Positions 6,650 to 16,402 of a DNA stretch of 64,000 nt are shown piece after piece. The translations under genes and the position numbers were made by a program. Below the pieces are notes generated by a model. The model was given only the letters and a program-made list of their open reading frames with translations, did not search any database and was not told the DNA's origin. Source of the DNA: Cereibacter sphaeroides (GTDB taxonomy: Bacteria > Pseudomonadota > Alphaproteobacteria > Rhodobacterales > Rhodobacteraceae); contig QFQS01000001.1 of NCBI GenBank assembly GCA_003243455.1, forward strand, positions 1,302,001 through 1,366,000. The letters run 5' to 3'. The stretch's first letter is position 1; every line of letters begins with the position of its first letter.

Positions 6650-7806
6650 GTGAGCGAGCCCACGATACGCTTCATCAGCGCCCAGCCTTCGTTGAACTGG
6701 CTGACCTCGAGGTATTCGTCGGGCTTGTGCGCCTGCGCGATGTCGCCGGGGCCGCAGACGACGGCGGAATAGCCCTCGGCCTGGAACTGCCCGGCTTCGG
6801 TGCCGTAGCTGACGACATGGGGGGCGTTGTCGCCGGTCAGGCGGCGCATGAGGGTCTCGGCGCTACCTTCGGCCTCGGGCCGCAAGGGCGGGATGGCGAA
6901 GTAGCGGTCGAGGGTGATGCCCGTTTCGGGGCGGACGGCCTGCATGCGGGTTACGACTTTGGCGACTTCCGCCTCAAAGCCGCGAACCCATTCCTCCATA
7001 TCCTCGCCAGGGACGACGCGGAAATCGAAGCCGAAGGTGCAGTCGCCGGCGGTGATGTTATGGGCGGTGCCGCCGTGGATCGTGCCGGAGTGGAGCGTGG
7101 TGTAGGGCGGGTCGAAAAGCTGGGCCACGGGCGAGATCGGCGCGGCTGCATTGGCCGCATTCATGCGGTTGGCGTAGTCGAGGATCGGGGCCGCCGACAG
7201 GATGGCGCTGACGCCAGTGTGCATGATCGAGGAATGAACCTCGTACCCCTTCACATGGACATGGTAGCCGGTGCCGCCCTTGTGGCCGTTGACGACGCGG
7301 AGGCGAGAGGGTTCGCCGACGATCACGGCGCTGGCGCGCGGCAGGCGGCGGGCCATTTCGGCGATCATGGGCGGCGCGCCGGTGCAGCCAAGCTCTTCGT
7401 CGTAGCTGAGCGCGATTTGCAGGGGGCGGCGGATGCCCATTTCCAGCGCCAGCCGCACGGCGGCCAGCGCCAGCGCGTCGAAACCCTTCATGTCGGTGGT
7501 GCCGCGGCCGTAAAGGCGGCCGTCGCGTTCGGTCACGGTCCAGGGGTCGCTGGCCCAGGTCTGGCCATCGACCGGCACCACGTCGGTATGGCCGGACAGG
7601 ATCACACCACCTTCGACCTCGGGCCCGACATGGGCATAAAGCGCGGCCTTGGTGCGGTCTTCGTTCCAGACGCGGAAGGCGGGGATGCCGTAGCCGTCCA
7701 GATAGTCCTCGACCCAGTCGATCAGGGGCAAATTGCTGTCGCGGCTGACAGTCGGGAAGGCCACGAGACGGTCAAGAATCTCGCGCGGGGACAGGCGGGC
7801 AGGCAT
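6646..7806 (-). CDS. argE: Acetylornithine deacetylase (ArgE-type M20 peptidase)
   Basis: 386 residues, M20 family. The di-metal ligands are visible: S-G-H-T-D-V-V-P-V-D, Y-G-R-G-T-T-D-M-K-G-F and S-Y-D-E-E-L-G-C-T-G (catalytic Glu pair), with a late C-G-P-G-D-I-A-Q-A-H-K-P-D-E-Y. The C-G-P-G...A-H-K-P-D-E block is typical of ArgE rather than DapE. Reaction by family: N-acetyl-L-ornithine + water to ornithine + acetate. Position beside a DAO-family oxidase and a peptide importer suggests catabolic use on imported N-acyl amino acids instead of arginine synthesis. The gene diverges from dppD-like 8128 across 321 bp. Confidence 0.85.
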   Translation of the reverse strand: MPARLSPREILDRLVAFPTVSRDSNLPLIDWVEDYLDGYGIPAFRVWNEDRTKAALYAHVGPEVEGGVILSGHTDVVPVDGQTWASDPWTVTERDGRLYGRGTTDMKGFDALALAAVRLALEMGIRRPLQIALSYDEELGCTGAPPMIAEMARRLPRASAVIVGEPSRLRVVNGHKGGTGYHVHVKGYEVHSSIMHTGVSAILSAAPILDYANRMNAANAAAPISPVAQLFDPPYTTLHSGTIHGGTAHNITAGDCTFGFDFRVVPGEDMEEWVRGFEAEVAKVVTRMQAVRPETGITLDRYFAIPPLRPEAEGSAETLMRRLTGDNAPHVVSYGTEAGQFQAEGYSAVVCGPGDIAQAHKPDEYLEVSQFNEGWALMKRIVGSLT

Positions 7807-8127
7807 CTTTGGCTCCTTTATCGGGCAAGGTGCTGAAGGCGCAGGCCAAGGTCAACCCCGGCCCGCCTGCACATGCAACCATGGCGGGAACGGCAAAGGT
7901 GTCAGGCCTGCCGGACCAGCCTGAAAAATTCGCCGAAAATCAGCGTCTTGCCTCGTAAAGCGAGGCGGCGGGTGCCGGAAATCCAAGCCTGCGCTGGGCC
8001 TGACGCTGGGTCAGGCCGCCTGAAAGCATGTTGCGGGACATCCAAAATGGGCTAACACTTTGCTCAAACAAAGCGGACGGGCAACGACCCGGAACCGCAA
8101 ATAAGAATAAGTCCTGGGGAGCCATAT
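7807..8127. promoter_or_regulatory. 321-bp divergent control region between argE-like and ABC importer genes
   Basis: No gene seen. It holds a hairpin GCCTCG-n5-CGAGGC near 7951-7967 and a stronger one at 7997-8017 (GGCCTGAC, loop GCTGG, GTCAGGCC). The stretch TTGCGG-16 bp-TAACAC (8031-8058) is a weak candidate promoter for the importer. Both operons must start here, so co-regulation is likely. Confidence 0.5.
7997..8017. promoter_or_regulatory. 8-bp stem hairpin / inverted repeat in the divergent region
   Basis: GGCCTGAC (7997-8004) and GTCAGGCC (8010-8017) pair perfectly around GCTGG. It is more than 100 bp before the importer start and over 190 bp from the argE-like start, so it could be an operator or an RNA stem in a leader. 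Confidence 0.35.
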
Positions 8128-9115
<988 letters not shown>

Positions 9116-9123
<8 letters not shown>

Positions 9124-10174
9124 TGCCGCACCCCAGCCGTTGGTCGAGGTGCGGAACCTCAAGATGTATTTCCCGATCTACAGCGGGTTGCTGCGCCGCC
9201 GGTCTGGCGATGTCAAAGCGGTGGACGATGTGAGTTTTGACATCATCCGGGGCGAGACGCTGGGCCTTGTCGGCGAAAGCGGCTGTGGCAAGTCGACGGT
9301 CGGCCGCGCCCTGCTGCGGCTGTACGAGGCGACTTCGGGCGCGGTCAAGATCGACGGGGTCGACGTGGCCTCGCTGCGCCCCGAGGCGCTGCGCCGGGTG
9401 CGGCCAAAGATGCAGATGGTGTTCCAGGACCCGCAGGCCAGCCTGAACCCGCGCATGTCGGTGGCCGCGATCATCGGCGAGCCGCTGGTCGAGCATACGG
9501 ACCTGAACGCCAAGGCGCGGCTGGACCGGGTCTATGAGCTGATGGACCAGGTCGGGCTGAACCGACGTTTCGCCAACCGCTATCCGCATGAGTTTTCGGG
9601 GGGTCAGCGCCAGCGCATCGGGATCGCGCGGGCGCTGGCGCTGAACCCCGCCTTCATCGTCTGCGACGAACCCATTGCGGCGCTGGACGTGTCCATTCAG
9701 GCGCAGGTGGTGAACCTGCTGGAGGATTTGCAGGACAAGCTGGGGCTGACCTATCTGTTCATCAGCCACGATCTGTCGATGGTGCGCCACATCGCCGACC
9801 GGGTGGCGGTGATGTATCTGGGCAAGATCGCGGAGCTTTCGCCGCGCGATGCCCTGTATTCGAACCCCCTGCACCCCTATGCCAAGGCACTGCTTTCCGC
9901 CGTGCCGGAACCCGATCCGGCGCGCGAGGCGACGCGGCAGCGCATCATCCTGAAGGGCGATGTGCCTTCGCCCGCCAATCCGCCGAAAGGCTGCAACTTC
10001 TGCACCCGGTGTCCCGAGGTGCAGGGGATTTGCCGCGAGGTGGATCCGCCACTTCTGGAGGTGGCACCCGGACGCCGGGTGGCCTGCCATTTCGTCAAAC
10101 CCATAACAACCAGCGCCGGACAAACCGGCGGGCAAGAAGCCAGAGAGCCAATCCAACGAGGAGAACTGCAATGA
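9116..10174 (+). CDS. Peptide-type ABC transporter ATP-binding protein (DppF/OppF-like)
   Basis: 352 residues from ATG 9116, overlapping dppD by 8 bp. Walker A is G-E-S-G-C-G-K-S-T, Q-loop F-Q-D-P-Q-A-S-L-N-P-R-M, signature F-S-G-G-Q-R-Q-R-I-G-I-A-R, Walker B I-V-C-D-E-P-I-A-A-L-D, and H-loop I-S-H-D-L-S-M-V-R-H-I. The end again carries a cysteine cluster (C-N-F-C-T-R-C-P). It pairs with the previous protein as the heterodimeric ATPase. Its stop overlaps the start of the binding-protein gene (ATGA). The order ATPase-ATPase-binding protein-permease-permease differs from the common SBP-first dpp order. Confidence 0.93.
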
Positions 10175-11871
10175 AACTGAGAACCGCCCTTCTGGGCGCC
10201 GTGGCCCTTGCGGCGATGGCACCTGCCGCCTTTGCCGAAAGGGGAAGCGACGGCGAGGTGAAGCTGACTTTCCCGCAGGCCGTGTCGACGCTGAACTCCT
10301 ACCTCTCTGGCGGCACCAAGGATGTGATCGCGGCCAGCATGGTGATCGAGCCGCTGGCAGGCTTTGACCCGACCGGCACGATCTTTCCGCGCCTTGTGAC
10401 CGAGATTCCGACGCTGGAAAACGGCGGCATTTCGGCGGACATGAAGACGGTGACGTGGAAGCTGCTGCCCGACCTGAAGTGGTCGGATGGCACCGATTTC
10501 ACCGCCGATGACGTGGTCTTCACCGCGCAATACTGCATGGACCCGGCCGGCGGCTGCGCCCAGGGCGCGAAGTTCGCCGCCGTGGAAAAGGTCGAGGCGG
10601 TCGATCCCAAGACGGTCAAGGTGACCTTCAAGGGGCCGCAGCCGAACCCCTATACCGCATTCGTGGGCGGCCAATCCCCGATCATCCAGAAGAAGCAGTT
10701 CGAGAAATGCCTGGGCGCTGCGGCACCGACCTGCACGGCTGAAAACTCAGGCCCCATCGGCACCGGTCCCTTCGTGGTCACCGGATTCACCGTGAACGAC
10801 ACGGTGACGCTGGAAGCCAACCCGAACTACCGCGACCCGGCCAAGCCCGCCTTCGCCAAGGCGACGATCAAGGGTGGCGGCGATGCCATCGGCTCGGCCC
10901 GCGCGGTGATGGAGACGGGCGAGTTCGACTATGCCTGGAACACCCAGATCCCGCCCGAAGCGCAGACGCAGATGACCGCTGCCGGCAAGGGCCAGTTCGC
11001 GGTCGCCTTCGGCACGCTGGTCGAACGGCTTGAGATGAACCTGACCGATCCTTCCTCGGCCCTGGCCGAGGGTGAACGCTCCACCGTCAAGCATCCGCAC
11101 CCGATCCTGTCGGACATGAAGGTGCGCCAGGCGCTGAGCATGGCGATCGACCGCCAGACGCTGGTCGACGTGGGCTATGGCGCCGCCGGCAAGCCGACCT
11201 GCAACCTTGTCCCCGCGCCGGAAATCTTCGCTTCTGACAACACCGGGTGCCTGAAACAGGACATGGACGGCGCGAAGGCGATGCTGGAGGAGGCCGGCTG
11301 GAAAGTCGGGGCCGACGGCATCCGCGAGAAAGACGGCAAGAAGCTGTCGCTGGTCTACCAGACCACGGTCAACCCGATCCGTCAGGACTTCCAGTCGCTT
11401 ATCAAGAGCTGGTGGACCGACCTGGGCGTCGAGGTCGAGCTGAAGTCGATCGACCCGGGCGTGTTCTTCGGCGGCGACGCGGGTTCGCCCGACACCTATC
11501 AGAAGTTCTACGCGGACGTGGAAATGTACGCGAACAACTTCGACGGGACCGACCCCGAGGTCTATCTGGCGAACTACCTGTGCGACCGCATTCCGGGACC
11601 GGATTCGCAATGGCAGGGCGAGAACGTGAACCGCTTCTGCGATCCGGAATATGACAAGCTGGTCGCAGAACTCTCGGCTACGGGCAATATCGAAAAGCGG
11701 GCCGAGATCGCCCGCAAGCTGAACGACATGCTGACGAAGGACAGCATGGTCATCGTTCCGCTGGTTCACCGGGGCGAGCTTTCGGCCCATTCCAACACAC
11801 TTGGCGGCGTGGCGATCAATTCGTGGGACGCCGAGATCTGGAACACCGCCGACTGGTACCGTGTGAAGTGA
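10171..11871 (+). CDS. ABC transporter substrate-binding protein, peptide/opine family (SBP_bac_5)
   Basis: 566 residues from ATG 10171 with a clean signal peptide (M-K-L-R-T-A-L-L-G-A ... A-A-F-A-E). Family 5 features: a V-I-E-P-L-A-G-F-D stretch, W-S-D-G-T-D-F-T-A-D-D-V-V-F-T, and V-R-Q-A-L-S-M-A-I-D-R. It is somewhat longer than DppA and carries several cysteines (C-M-D-P-A-G-G-C, C-L-G-A-A-A-P-T-C), which may form disulphides in the periplasm. The ligand is unknown; with an ArgE-type deacetylase and DAO-family oxidase next door, a modified amino acid, short peptide or opine-like compound is more likely than general peptides. A strong hairpin follows the stop. Confidence 0.92.
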   Translation: MKLRTALLGAVALAAMAPAAFAERGSDGEVKLTFPQAVSTLNSYLSGGTKDVIAASMVIEPLAGFDPTGTIFPRLVTEIPTLENGGISADMKTVTWKLLPDLKWSDGTDFTADDVVFTAQYCMDPAGGCAQGAKFAAVEKVEAVDPKTVKVTFKGPQPNPYTAFVGGQSPIIQKKQFEKCLGAAAPTCTAENSGPIGTGPFVVTGFTVNDTVTLEANPNYRDPAKPAFAKATIKGGGDAIGSARAVMETGEFDYAWNTQIPPEAQTQMTAAGKGQFAVAFGTLVERLEMNLTDPSSALAEGERSTVKHPHPILSDMKVRQALSMAIDRQTLVDVGYGAAGKPTCNLVPAPEIFASDNTGCLKQDMDGAKAMLEEAGWKVGADGIREKDGKKLSLVYQTTVNPIRQDFQSLIKSWWTDLGVEVELKSIDPGVFFGGDAGSPDTYQKFYADVEMYANNFDGTDPEVYLANYLCDRIPGPDSQWQGENVNRFCDPEYDKLVAELSATGNIEKRAEIARKLNDMLTKDSMVIVPLVHRGELSAHSNTLGGVAINSWDAEIWNTADWYRVK

Positions 11872-11881
11872 TCTGAGCCTG

Positions 11882-11913
11882 ACACAGCCCCGGTTGCATG
11901 ACCGGGGCTGTGT
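11882..11913 (+). terminator. 12-bp hairpin between binding-protein and permease genes
   Basis: ACACAGCCCCGG (11882-11893), loop TTGCATGA, CCGGGGCTGTGT (11902-11913), a perfect stem just after the binding-protein stop. No T run follows. Such intercistronic stems usually stabilise upstream mRNA or cut read-through, giving more binding protein than permease. Confidence 0.75.
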
Positions 11914-11946
11914 GCCCAGCCAGCCCGACCCGCGAGGCAGCCCCGC

Positions 11947-12954
11947 ATGCTTACCTACACGATCCGCAGACTGGTGCTGGCCATCCCTACGCTGCTGCTG
12001 ATCAGTCTTGTCATTTTCCTGCTGGTCGATTTTGCGCCCGGCTCGCCCTTGTCCGAGATTCCGCTGACCGTGCCTCCCGATGTGCGCCAGAAGATGATCG
12101 AGGCGATGGGCGCCGATCAGCCCGTCTTCGTGCGCTATATCCTTTGGCTGCGCCAGTTCTTCTGGGTAGAGCCCGCCTATGTCATCGACGGCTGGTTCGG
12201 GACCAACCTTGCCGATGGTGCGCAGCGCATCCTGTCCTGGCAGTCGCGGGCGCCGGTCTTTGACATCATCGCGCAGCGGCTGCCGCAGACGCTGACGGTT
12301 GTCGGATCGGCCTATCTGGTGGGGGTGCTGATAGCGCTGCCCATCGGCATCTATTCGGCCTATCGCCAGTATTCCTGGTTCGACCAGGTCGGGACGTTCG
12401 TTTCGATGGTTGGCTATTCGGTGCCGACCTTTTTCACCGGCGTGCTGCTGATCGTGATTTTTGCGGTCAAGCTCGGCTGGTTCCCGTCGATCTATGATAC
12501 CACCCTGCAGGTAACCGACTGGGCAAGTTTCTGGACGCAGGTGCGGCAGATGGCGATGCCGGTGGCAGTGCTGGCGCTGTTCAATGCGGCCGAGATCAGC
12601 CGCTATACCCGTTCATCGATGCTGGAGAACCTGAGCCAGGACTATGCCCGAACCGCCCGCGCAAAGGGGATGAGCGAGCCGGTCGTGGTGCTGAAACACG
12701 TCCTGCGCAATTCGATGATCCCGGTGGTGACAGTGATCGCGCTGGGGATCCCGTCGATCTTTGGCGGCGCCATCATCACCGAGCAGGTGTTCAAGGTGAA
12801 CGGCATCGGCGCGGCCCTGATCGGCGCCATCCATGCGAGCGATCTGCCGATGGTACAGACGCTGACATTCATCTTTGCCGTGCTGATTGTGTTGTTCAAC
12901 CTGATCGCCGATGTCCTTTACGGCATCCTCGACCCGAGGATACGTTATGACTGA
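11947..12954 (+). CDS. ABC transporter permease (DppB/OppB-like)
   Basis: 335 residues, with N-terminal Y-T-I-R-R-L-V-L-A-I-P-T-L-L-L-I-S-L-V-I-F and about six membrane segments. The coupling (EAA) loop reads Y-A-R-T-A-R-A-K-G-M-S-E-P-V-V-V-L-K-H-V-L-R-N, typical of this permease class. It forms the channel with the next gene's product. There is a longer than usual insert after the first helix (W-V-E-P-A-Y-V-I-D-G-W-F-G-T-N), as seen in some DppB relatives. It overlaps the next gene by 8 bp. Confidence 0.92.
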   Translation: MLTYTIRRLVLAIPTLLLISLVIFLLVDFAPGSPLSEIPLTVPPDVRQKMIEAMGADQPVFVRYILWLRQFFWVEPAYVIDGWFGTNLADGAQRILSWQSRAPVFDIIAQRLPQTLTVVGSAYLVGVLIALPIGIYSAYRQYSWFDQVGTFVSMVGYSVPTFFTGVLLIVIFAVKLGWFPSIYDTTLQVTDWASFWTQVRQMAMPVAVLALFNAAEISRYTRSSMLENLSQDYARTARAKGMSEPVVVLKHVLRNSMIPVVTVIALGIPSIFGGAIITEQVFKVNGIGAALIGAIHASDLPMVQTLTFIFAVLIVLFNLIADVLYGILDPRIRYD

Positions 12955-13942
12955 GACTTCGATCGGCGAAACGACCCACCCTTCGGCGCTGGCCGCGGAC
13001 GAGGCTACGATGCCGGCAGCCGGTTTCGCGACCGAAGCCATTGCGCCGCCGCGCGGCGAATGGCGCGACGTCTGGGACCAGTTCAGGCACCACAAGGGCG
13101 CGATGATGGGGCTGATCGTCCTGATCCTGCTGGTGGCCTTTGTCGTGATCGGGCCGCTGATCTGGACCATCGACCCGAAATACGTGAACCCCGACGCCGC
13201 CAAGATGATCCTGTCGCGCAACAAGCCCCCGACCTGGGAGCATCCGCTGGGCACCGACCAGTTGGGCCGCGACATGCTGGCCCGGATGATGTCGGGCGGT
13301 AAGGTGTCGCTGGCGGTGGGGACCGTCGCCATGGTGATCTCGATGCTGCTGGGCAGCCTGATCGGGGTGCTGGCGGGGTATTTCCGCAGGCTGGACGGGC
13401 CCCTGATGCGGTTCACCGACCTGTTCCTGGCCCTGCCGCTGCTACCGCTGTTGCTGGTGATGGTCATGCTGTTCCGCGATGCCATCGCGGGCATCCTTGG
13501 GCCAGAGGCCGGGACGTTCCTGCTGATCGTGCTGGCGATTGGTGTGACAAGCTGGATGCAGGCGGCGCGCATCGTGCGCGGGCAGGTTCTGGCGCTGAAA
13601 GAGCGGGAGTTTGTGCTGGCCGCGCGGTCTATCGGCACGCCATCGAGCCGGATCATCCTGCGTCACATCCTGCCGAACGTCGTCTCTCCGGTCATGGTGG
13701 CGGCGACACTGGGTATCGCCGGGGCGATCATAACCGAGTCGGTGCTGAGTTTCCTTGGCCTGGGCTTTCCGCCAGATTTCCCGACATGGGGGCGGCTGCT
13801 GTATGACGGGGTGGAGTACATGCAGCTTTACCCGGCGCGGGTGATCTGGCCGGGGCTGGCGATTTCGCTGACCGTGCTGTCGGTGAACTATATCGGCGAC
13901 GGCCTGCGGGACGCTTTGGACCCACGAATCCGGGGGCGGTAG
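12947..13942 (+). CDS. ABC transporter permease (DppC/OppC-like)
   Basis: 331 residues from ATG 12947, 8 bp inside the previous gene. A ~50-residue cytoplasmic N-terminus ends in W-R-D-V-W-D-Q-F-R-H-H-K-G-A-M-M-G, then the OppC-type first helix, G-T-D-Q-L-G-R-D-M-L-A-R, and the coupling loop E-F-V-L-A-A-R-S-I-G-T. The C-terminal D-G-L-R-D-A-L-D-P-R is diagnostic. Last gene of the importer operon; a hairpin-plus-TATTT repeat follows its stop. Confidence 0.92.
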   Translation: MTETSIGETTHPSALAADEATMPAAGFATEAIAPPRGEWRDVWDQFRHHKGAMMGLIVLILLVAFVVIGPLIWTIDPKYVNPDAAKMILSRNKPPTWEHPLGTDQLGRDMLARMMSGGKVSLAVGTVAMVISMLLGSLIGVLAGYFRRLDGPLMRFTDLFLALPLLPLLLVMVMLFRDAIAGILGPEAGTFLLIVLAIGVTSWMQAARIVRGQVLALKEREFVLAARSIGTPSSRIILRHILPNVVSPVMVAATLGIAGAIITESVLSFLGLGFPPDFPTWGRLLYDGVEYMQLYPARVIWPGLAISLTVLSVNYIGDGLRDALDPRIRGR

Positions 13943-13954
13943 GTCTTGCGGAGA

Positions 13955-14020
13955 GTCTGGGGAGGAGGCTCTCTGCCCCCTCCCCAGACCCCACCCCCGA
14001 GGATATTTGGAAACAGGAGA
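13955..14020 (+). repeat. 3'-end repeat, copy 2: hairpin plus ACCCCCGAGG-TATTTGGA motif
   Basis: An 11-bp stem (GTCTGGGGAGG, 13955-13965, with CCTCCCCAGAC, 13979-13989) is followed by ACCCCCGAGGATATTTGGAA and ACAGGAGA. It lies 12 bp after the DppC stop on the same strand. The block after the stem is nearly identical to copy 1 at 1565-1592, while the stem sequence differs. Probably the importer operon's terminator. Confidence 0.75.
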
Positions 14021-14035
14021 TTGGCAGAAAGACGT

Positions 14036-15319
14036 TCAGCCGATGTGCTTTCTGCGGATACTGCGGACCATCAGCCAGACGAGCAGCACGACGACGGGTG
14101 TCGCGATGGCGGTCGCGAGACCCTTTGATATCTGGAGGTGTTCGATCAGCGGATAGGCGGCGTAGGTGGCAAGGTTGACGGCGTAATAGCTGATCGCGAC
14201 CACCGACAGCCCCTCGACCGTGCGCTGAAGCTGCAATTGCAGGTCGGCGCGGCGGTCCATGCTTTCCAGCAGTTTCTGGTTCTGCGCGCTGCGTTCGACA
14301 TCCACCCGGGTGCGGAGCAGTTCGGCGGCGCGCTGGGCACGCTCGGCCGTGCCCTCCAGCCGCGCCTCGGCGGATTTGACCGTGCGCATCGCCGGGTCGT
14401 AGCGGCGGCGCATGAACTCGCCAAACGTCTGGCGGCCGCCAAGGCGTTCCTCTCGCAAGACCTCGATGCGCTGGTTGACGATGGCCTCGTAGGCATCGGT
14501 CGCGCCGAACCTGAACGAGACCTGCACGGCAAGCGCCTCGAGTTCTGCCGAGATGGCAAGCAGGCTGTGCAGCGTTGTCTCGGGGCTTTGCGACTGCTGG
14601 TCGATGGTGCTGACCAGCGACAGAAGCTGCGGGTCAAGCATTCCAAGACGCCCGGCCAGCATCCGGGCGCGGACAAGGCCCAGCATCGACATGGCGCGAT
14701 AGGTCTCGATCTCGCACAGCCGCTGCACGATCCGCCCGACGCGGCGCGTGCCGGTGCCGGGACGGACAAAGACGGCAAAGCGCATCAGACCCGAGGGGTC
14801 GATGCGGAAATCGCCGGCGATGATCGCCGCACCATCGACGACGCGCGAACAGGCCAGGCTTTCGGGGACGAACCACTCGGCCAGCCGGTCGAAGATTGCC
14901 GCCTCATCCGGCGGCATGACCTCGACGCGCACCAGAAGCGCGGCGATGCGCTTTCCGGGGGCGCTGGTCAGCCAATCTTCGGGGAAGACATCCATCGCCG
15001 CCGCATCGAAGGGCCGAGCATCGACACCCGAGGAAAAGGCGGAGTAGGTCACGAATTCCGTATGGCTTTCCCATTTAAGCTCATAGCGCCCGATCGGCCC
15101 CGAGAAATGCGTGGCCTCTGGCTGCGGATGCGGCCCGCCATAGCGGTCGAGCAGTGCCAGAAGATGGGCGCGGTCTGCGCCACGATCGCGTCCTGCGGCA
15201 TCGACCGGCTCCTTGATCGCGACGAAGGCCGCCGTGCAGGGCGGCTCCAGCGCGGGAAAGGGCCTTGCGTGCAGCTCATTCGCCAGCTGGTAGCGCAGGG
15301 GGTGATCGTCGACGGGCAT
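14036..15319 (-). CDS. DUF3422 family membrane-anchored protein
   Basis: 427 residues from ATG 15319 (M-P-V-D-D-H-P-L-R-Y-Q-L-A-N-E-L-H-A-R-P-F-P), the usual DUF3422 beginning. The middle contains long charged helices likely to form coiled coils (residues ~250-390), and the end has two close membrane helices (V-V-A-I-S-Y-Y-A-V-N-L and A-T-P-V-V-V-L-L-V-W-L-M-V) with a basic tail R-S-I-R-R-K. It is a cytoplasmic domain tethered to the inner membrane. Function is not established for this family as far as I know. It diverges from the SMP-30-like gene. Confidence 0.85.
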   Translation of the reverse strand: MPVDDHPLRYQLANELHARPFPALEPPCTAAFVAIKEPVDAAGRDRGADRAHLLALLDRYGGPHPQPEATHFSGPIGRYELKWESHTEFVTYSAFSSGVDARPFDAAAMDVFPEDWLTSAPGKRIAALLVRVEVMPPDEAAIFDRLAEWFVPESLACSRVVDGAAIIAGDFRIDPSGLMRFAVFVRPGTGTRRVGRIVQRLCEIETYRAMSMLGLVRARMLAGRLGMLDPQLLSLVSTIDQQSQSPETTLHSLLAISAELEALAVQVSFRFGATDAYEAIVNQRIEVLREERLGGRQTFGEFMRRRYDPAMRTVKSAEARLEGTAERAQRAAELLRTRVDVERSAQNQKLLESMDRRADLQLQLQRTVEGLSVVAISYYAVNLATYAAYPLIEHLQISKGLATAIATPVVVLLVWLMVRSIRRKHIG

Positions 15320-15402
15320 CGGCTGGCTCCGGCCTAATTGGCGCAACCTAGCGGCTGGCGAGGCGGTGTAAAGACATTTATCAAGTTATTCCATTGGGTT
15401 AG

Positions 15403-15422
15403 CGGCATACCTTGGTATGCCG
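15403..15422. promoter_or_regulatory. Perfect 20-bp inverted repeat, candidate operator
   Basis: CGGCATACCTTGGTATGCCG is a perfect 9+9 inverted repeat with a TT centre, placed between the divergent DUF3422 and SMP-30-like genes and ~20 bp upstream of a candidate -35 box. The size and symmetry suit a dimeric repressor or activator. Confidence 0.5.
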
Positions 15423-15441
15423 AGCACCGTTTGCGGTAACG

Positions 15442-15470
15442 TTGACCCGAATCCGGTGCGCGCCTAGGCT
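15442..15470 (+). promoter_or_regulatory. Candidate promoter for the SMP-30-like gene
   Basis: TTGACC (15442-15447), a 17-bp spacer, TAGGCT (15465-15470), 30 bp before ATG 15501. The -35 matches well, the -10 moderately. Confidence 0.4.
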
Positions 15471-15500
15471 TTGGCGGCATTTCCAAGGGGGGAGCGGAAC

Positions 15501-16376
15501 ATGCGGATGAGAGTGGTGGCGCTGGCCGTGGCATTGGCCGGGCCGGCCTCGGCGGAACCGGCAGTGATCGACGGCGCGGCGGAGTTCCCGGAAGGGCCGA
15601 TCGTGCTGGATGGCGTGCTGTACTACACGCATTACGCGGGCAATCGGGTGTCGACCTGGGACGGCAAAGAGGTAAAGACGCTGTGGGAGGGGGCAGGCTG
15701 CGGCCCCTCTGCCATCGCGCCCCTGGGGGATGATTTCGCGATCACCTGCTATGACAACGGCACGGTCGCCCGGATCAGCCGGGATGGCAACGACGTGGCC
15801 AGCTACAACGCCGATACCTCAGGCGCGGCGCTGCTGGGGCCGAACGACTTCGCGCCGGATGGCAAGGGCGGGCTTTACATGACGGCCTCCGGCCCATGGG
15901 AGAGCGGGCCTATCGTCGGAAAGGTTTATCACCTGACGCCTGACGGCAAGCTGACCATGCTGGCGGACGACCTGCATTATGCGAACGGGATCGTGCTGTC
16001 GCCCAAGGGTGACCGGCTGATGGTCAATGAATCGGAGGCGGGGCGGGTGATTTCCTTTGCCGTAGGCCCCGATGGCACCCTGTCGGACCGCCGTCTGTTC
16101 GTGCGGGTGGCAGAGGTCGATCCGGCCTCTCCCGGCGCCTACCCCGACGGGATCAAGTTGGGGCCGGATGGCAACTTCTGGATCGGGCAGTATTCCAGCG
16201 GGCGCATCGTGGTGGTGACGCCTGAGGGCGCTTTCGTGCGGGCCTATGACGTGCCTTCGGCAGCCGCGCCGAACATGGCGTTTTCGGCGGATGGCAAGCA
16301 CGTCTATGTCACCGCCGTCGATGACAAGGACGCGGCGCCATACAAGGGCAAGGTCTATGACCTGACGGTGGAGTAG
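15501..16376 (+). CDS. Secreted SMP-30/gluconolactonase-like beta-propeller
   Basis: 291 residues from ATG 15501 with a GGGGGGAG ribosome binding site. A short signal peptide (V-V-A-L-A-V-A-L-A-G-P-A-S-A-E) directs export. The propeller shows the SMP-30 signs: E-F-P-E-G-P-I-V near the mature start (metal-binding Glu), L-L-G-P-N-D-F-A-P-D-G-K-G-G-L-Y, L-H-Y-A-N-G-I-V-L-S-P and Y-P-D-G-I-K-L-G-P-D-G-N. The conserved N-D and D-G pairs fit a calcium/zinc lactonase site. Likely a periplasmic sugar-lactone or related ester hydrolase; the substrate is unknown. A rho-independent terminator follows. Confidence 0.82.
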   Translation: MRMRVVALAVALAGPASAEPAVIDGAAEFPEGPIVLDGVLYYTHYAGNRVSTWDGKEVKTLWEGAGCGPSAIAPLGDDFAITCYDNGTVARISRDGNDVASYNADTSGAALLGPNDFAPDGKGGLYMTASGPWESGPIVGKVYHLTPDGKLTMLADDLHYANGIVLSPKGDRLMVNESEAGRVISFAVGPDGTLSDRRLFVRVAEVDPASPGAYPDGIKLGPDGNFWIGQYSSGRIVVVTPEGAFVRAYDVPSAAAPNMAFSADGKHVYVTAVDDKDAAPYKGKVYDLTVE

Positions 16377-16377
16377 G

Positions 16378-16402
16378 AAACGGGGGCCAAGGCCCCCGTT
16401 TT
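16378..16402. terminator. Bidirectional intrinsic terminator
   Basis: AACGGGGG (16379-16386) pairs with CCCCCGTT around CCAAGG, followed by a T run on the plus strand and, because of the A run on the left, on the minus strand too. It sits between the convergent SMP-30-like and pntB genes and reaches the pntB stop codon. Confidence 0.85.

Noticed and set aside
5366..6772. Long plus-strand frame opposite the FAD oxidoreductase gene
   Set aside because: It is a GC-rich antisense shadow; the minus frame has clear FAD-binding motifs and operon overlap, and the plus frame has none.
6727..7836. Long plus-strand frame opposite the ArgE-like gene
   Set aside because: Low-complexity Gly/Ala/Asp translation without motifs, against a complete M20 peptidase on the minus strand.
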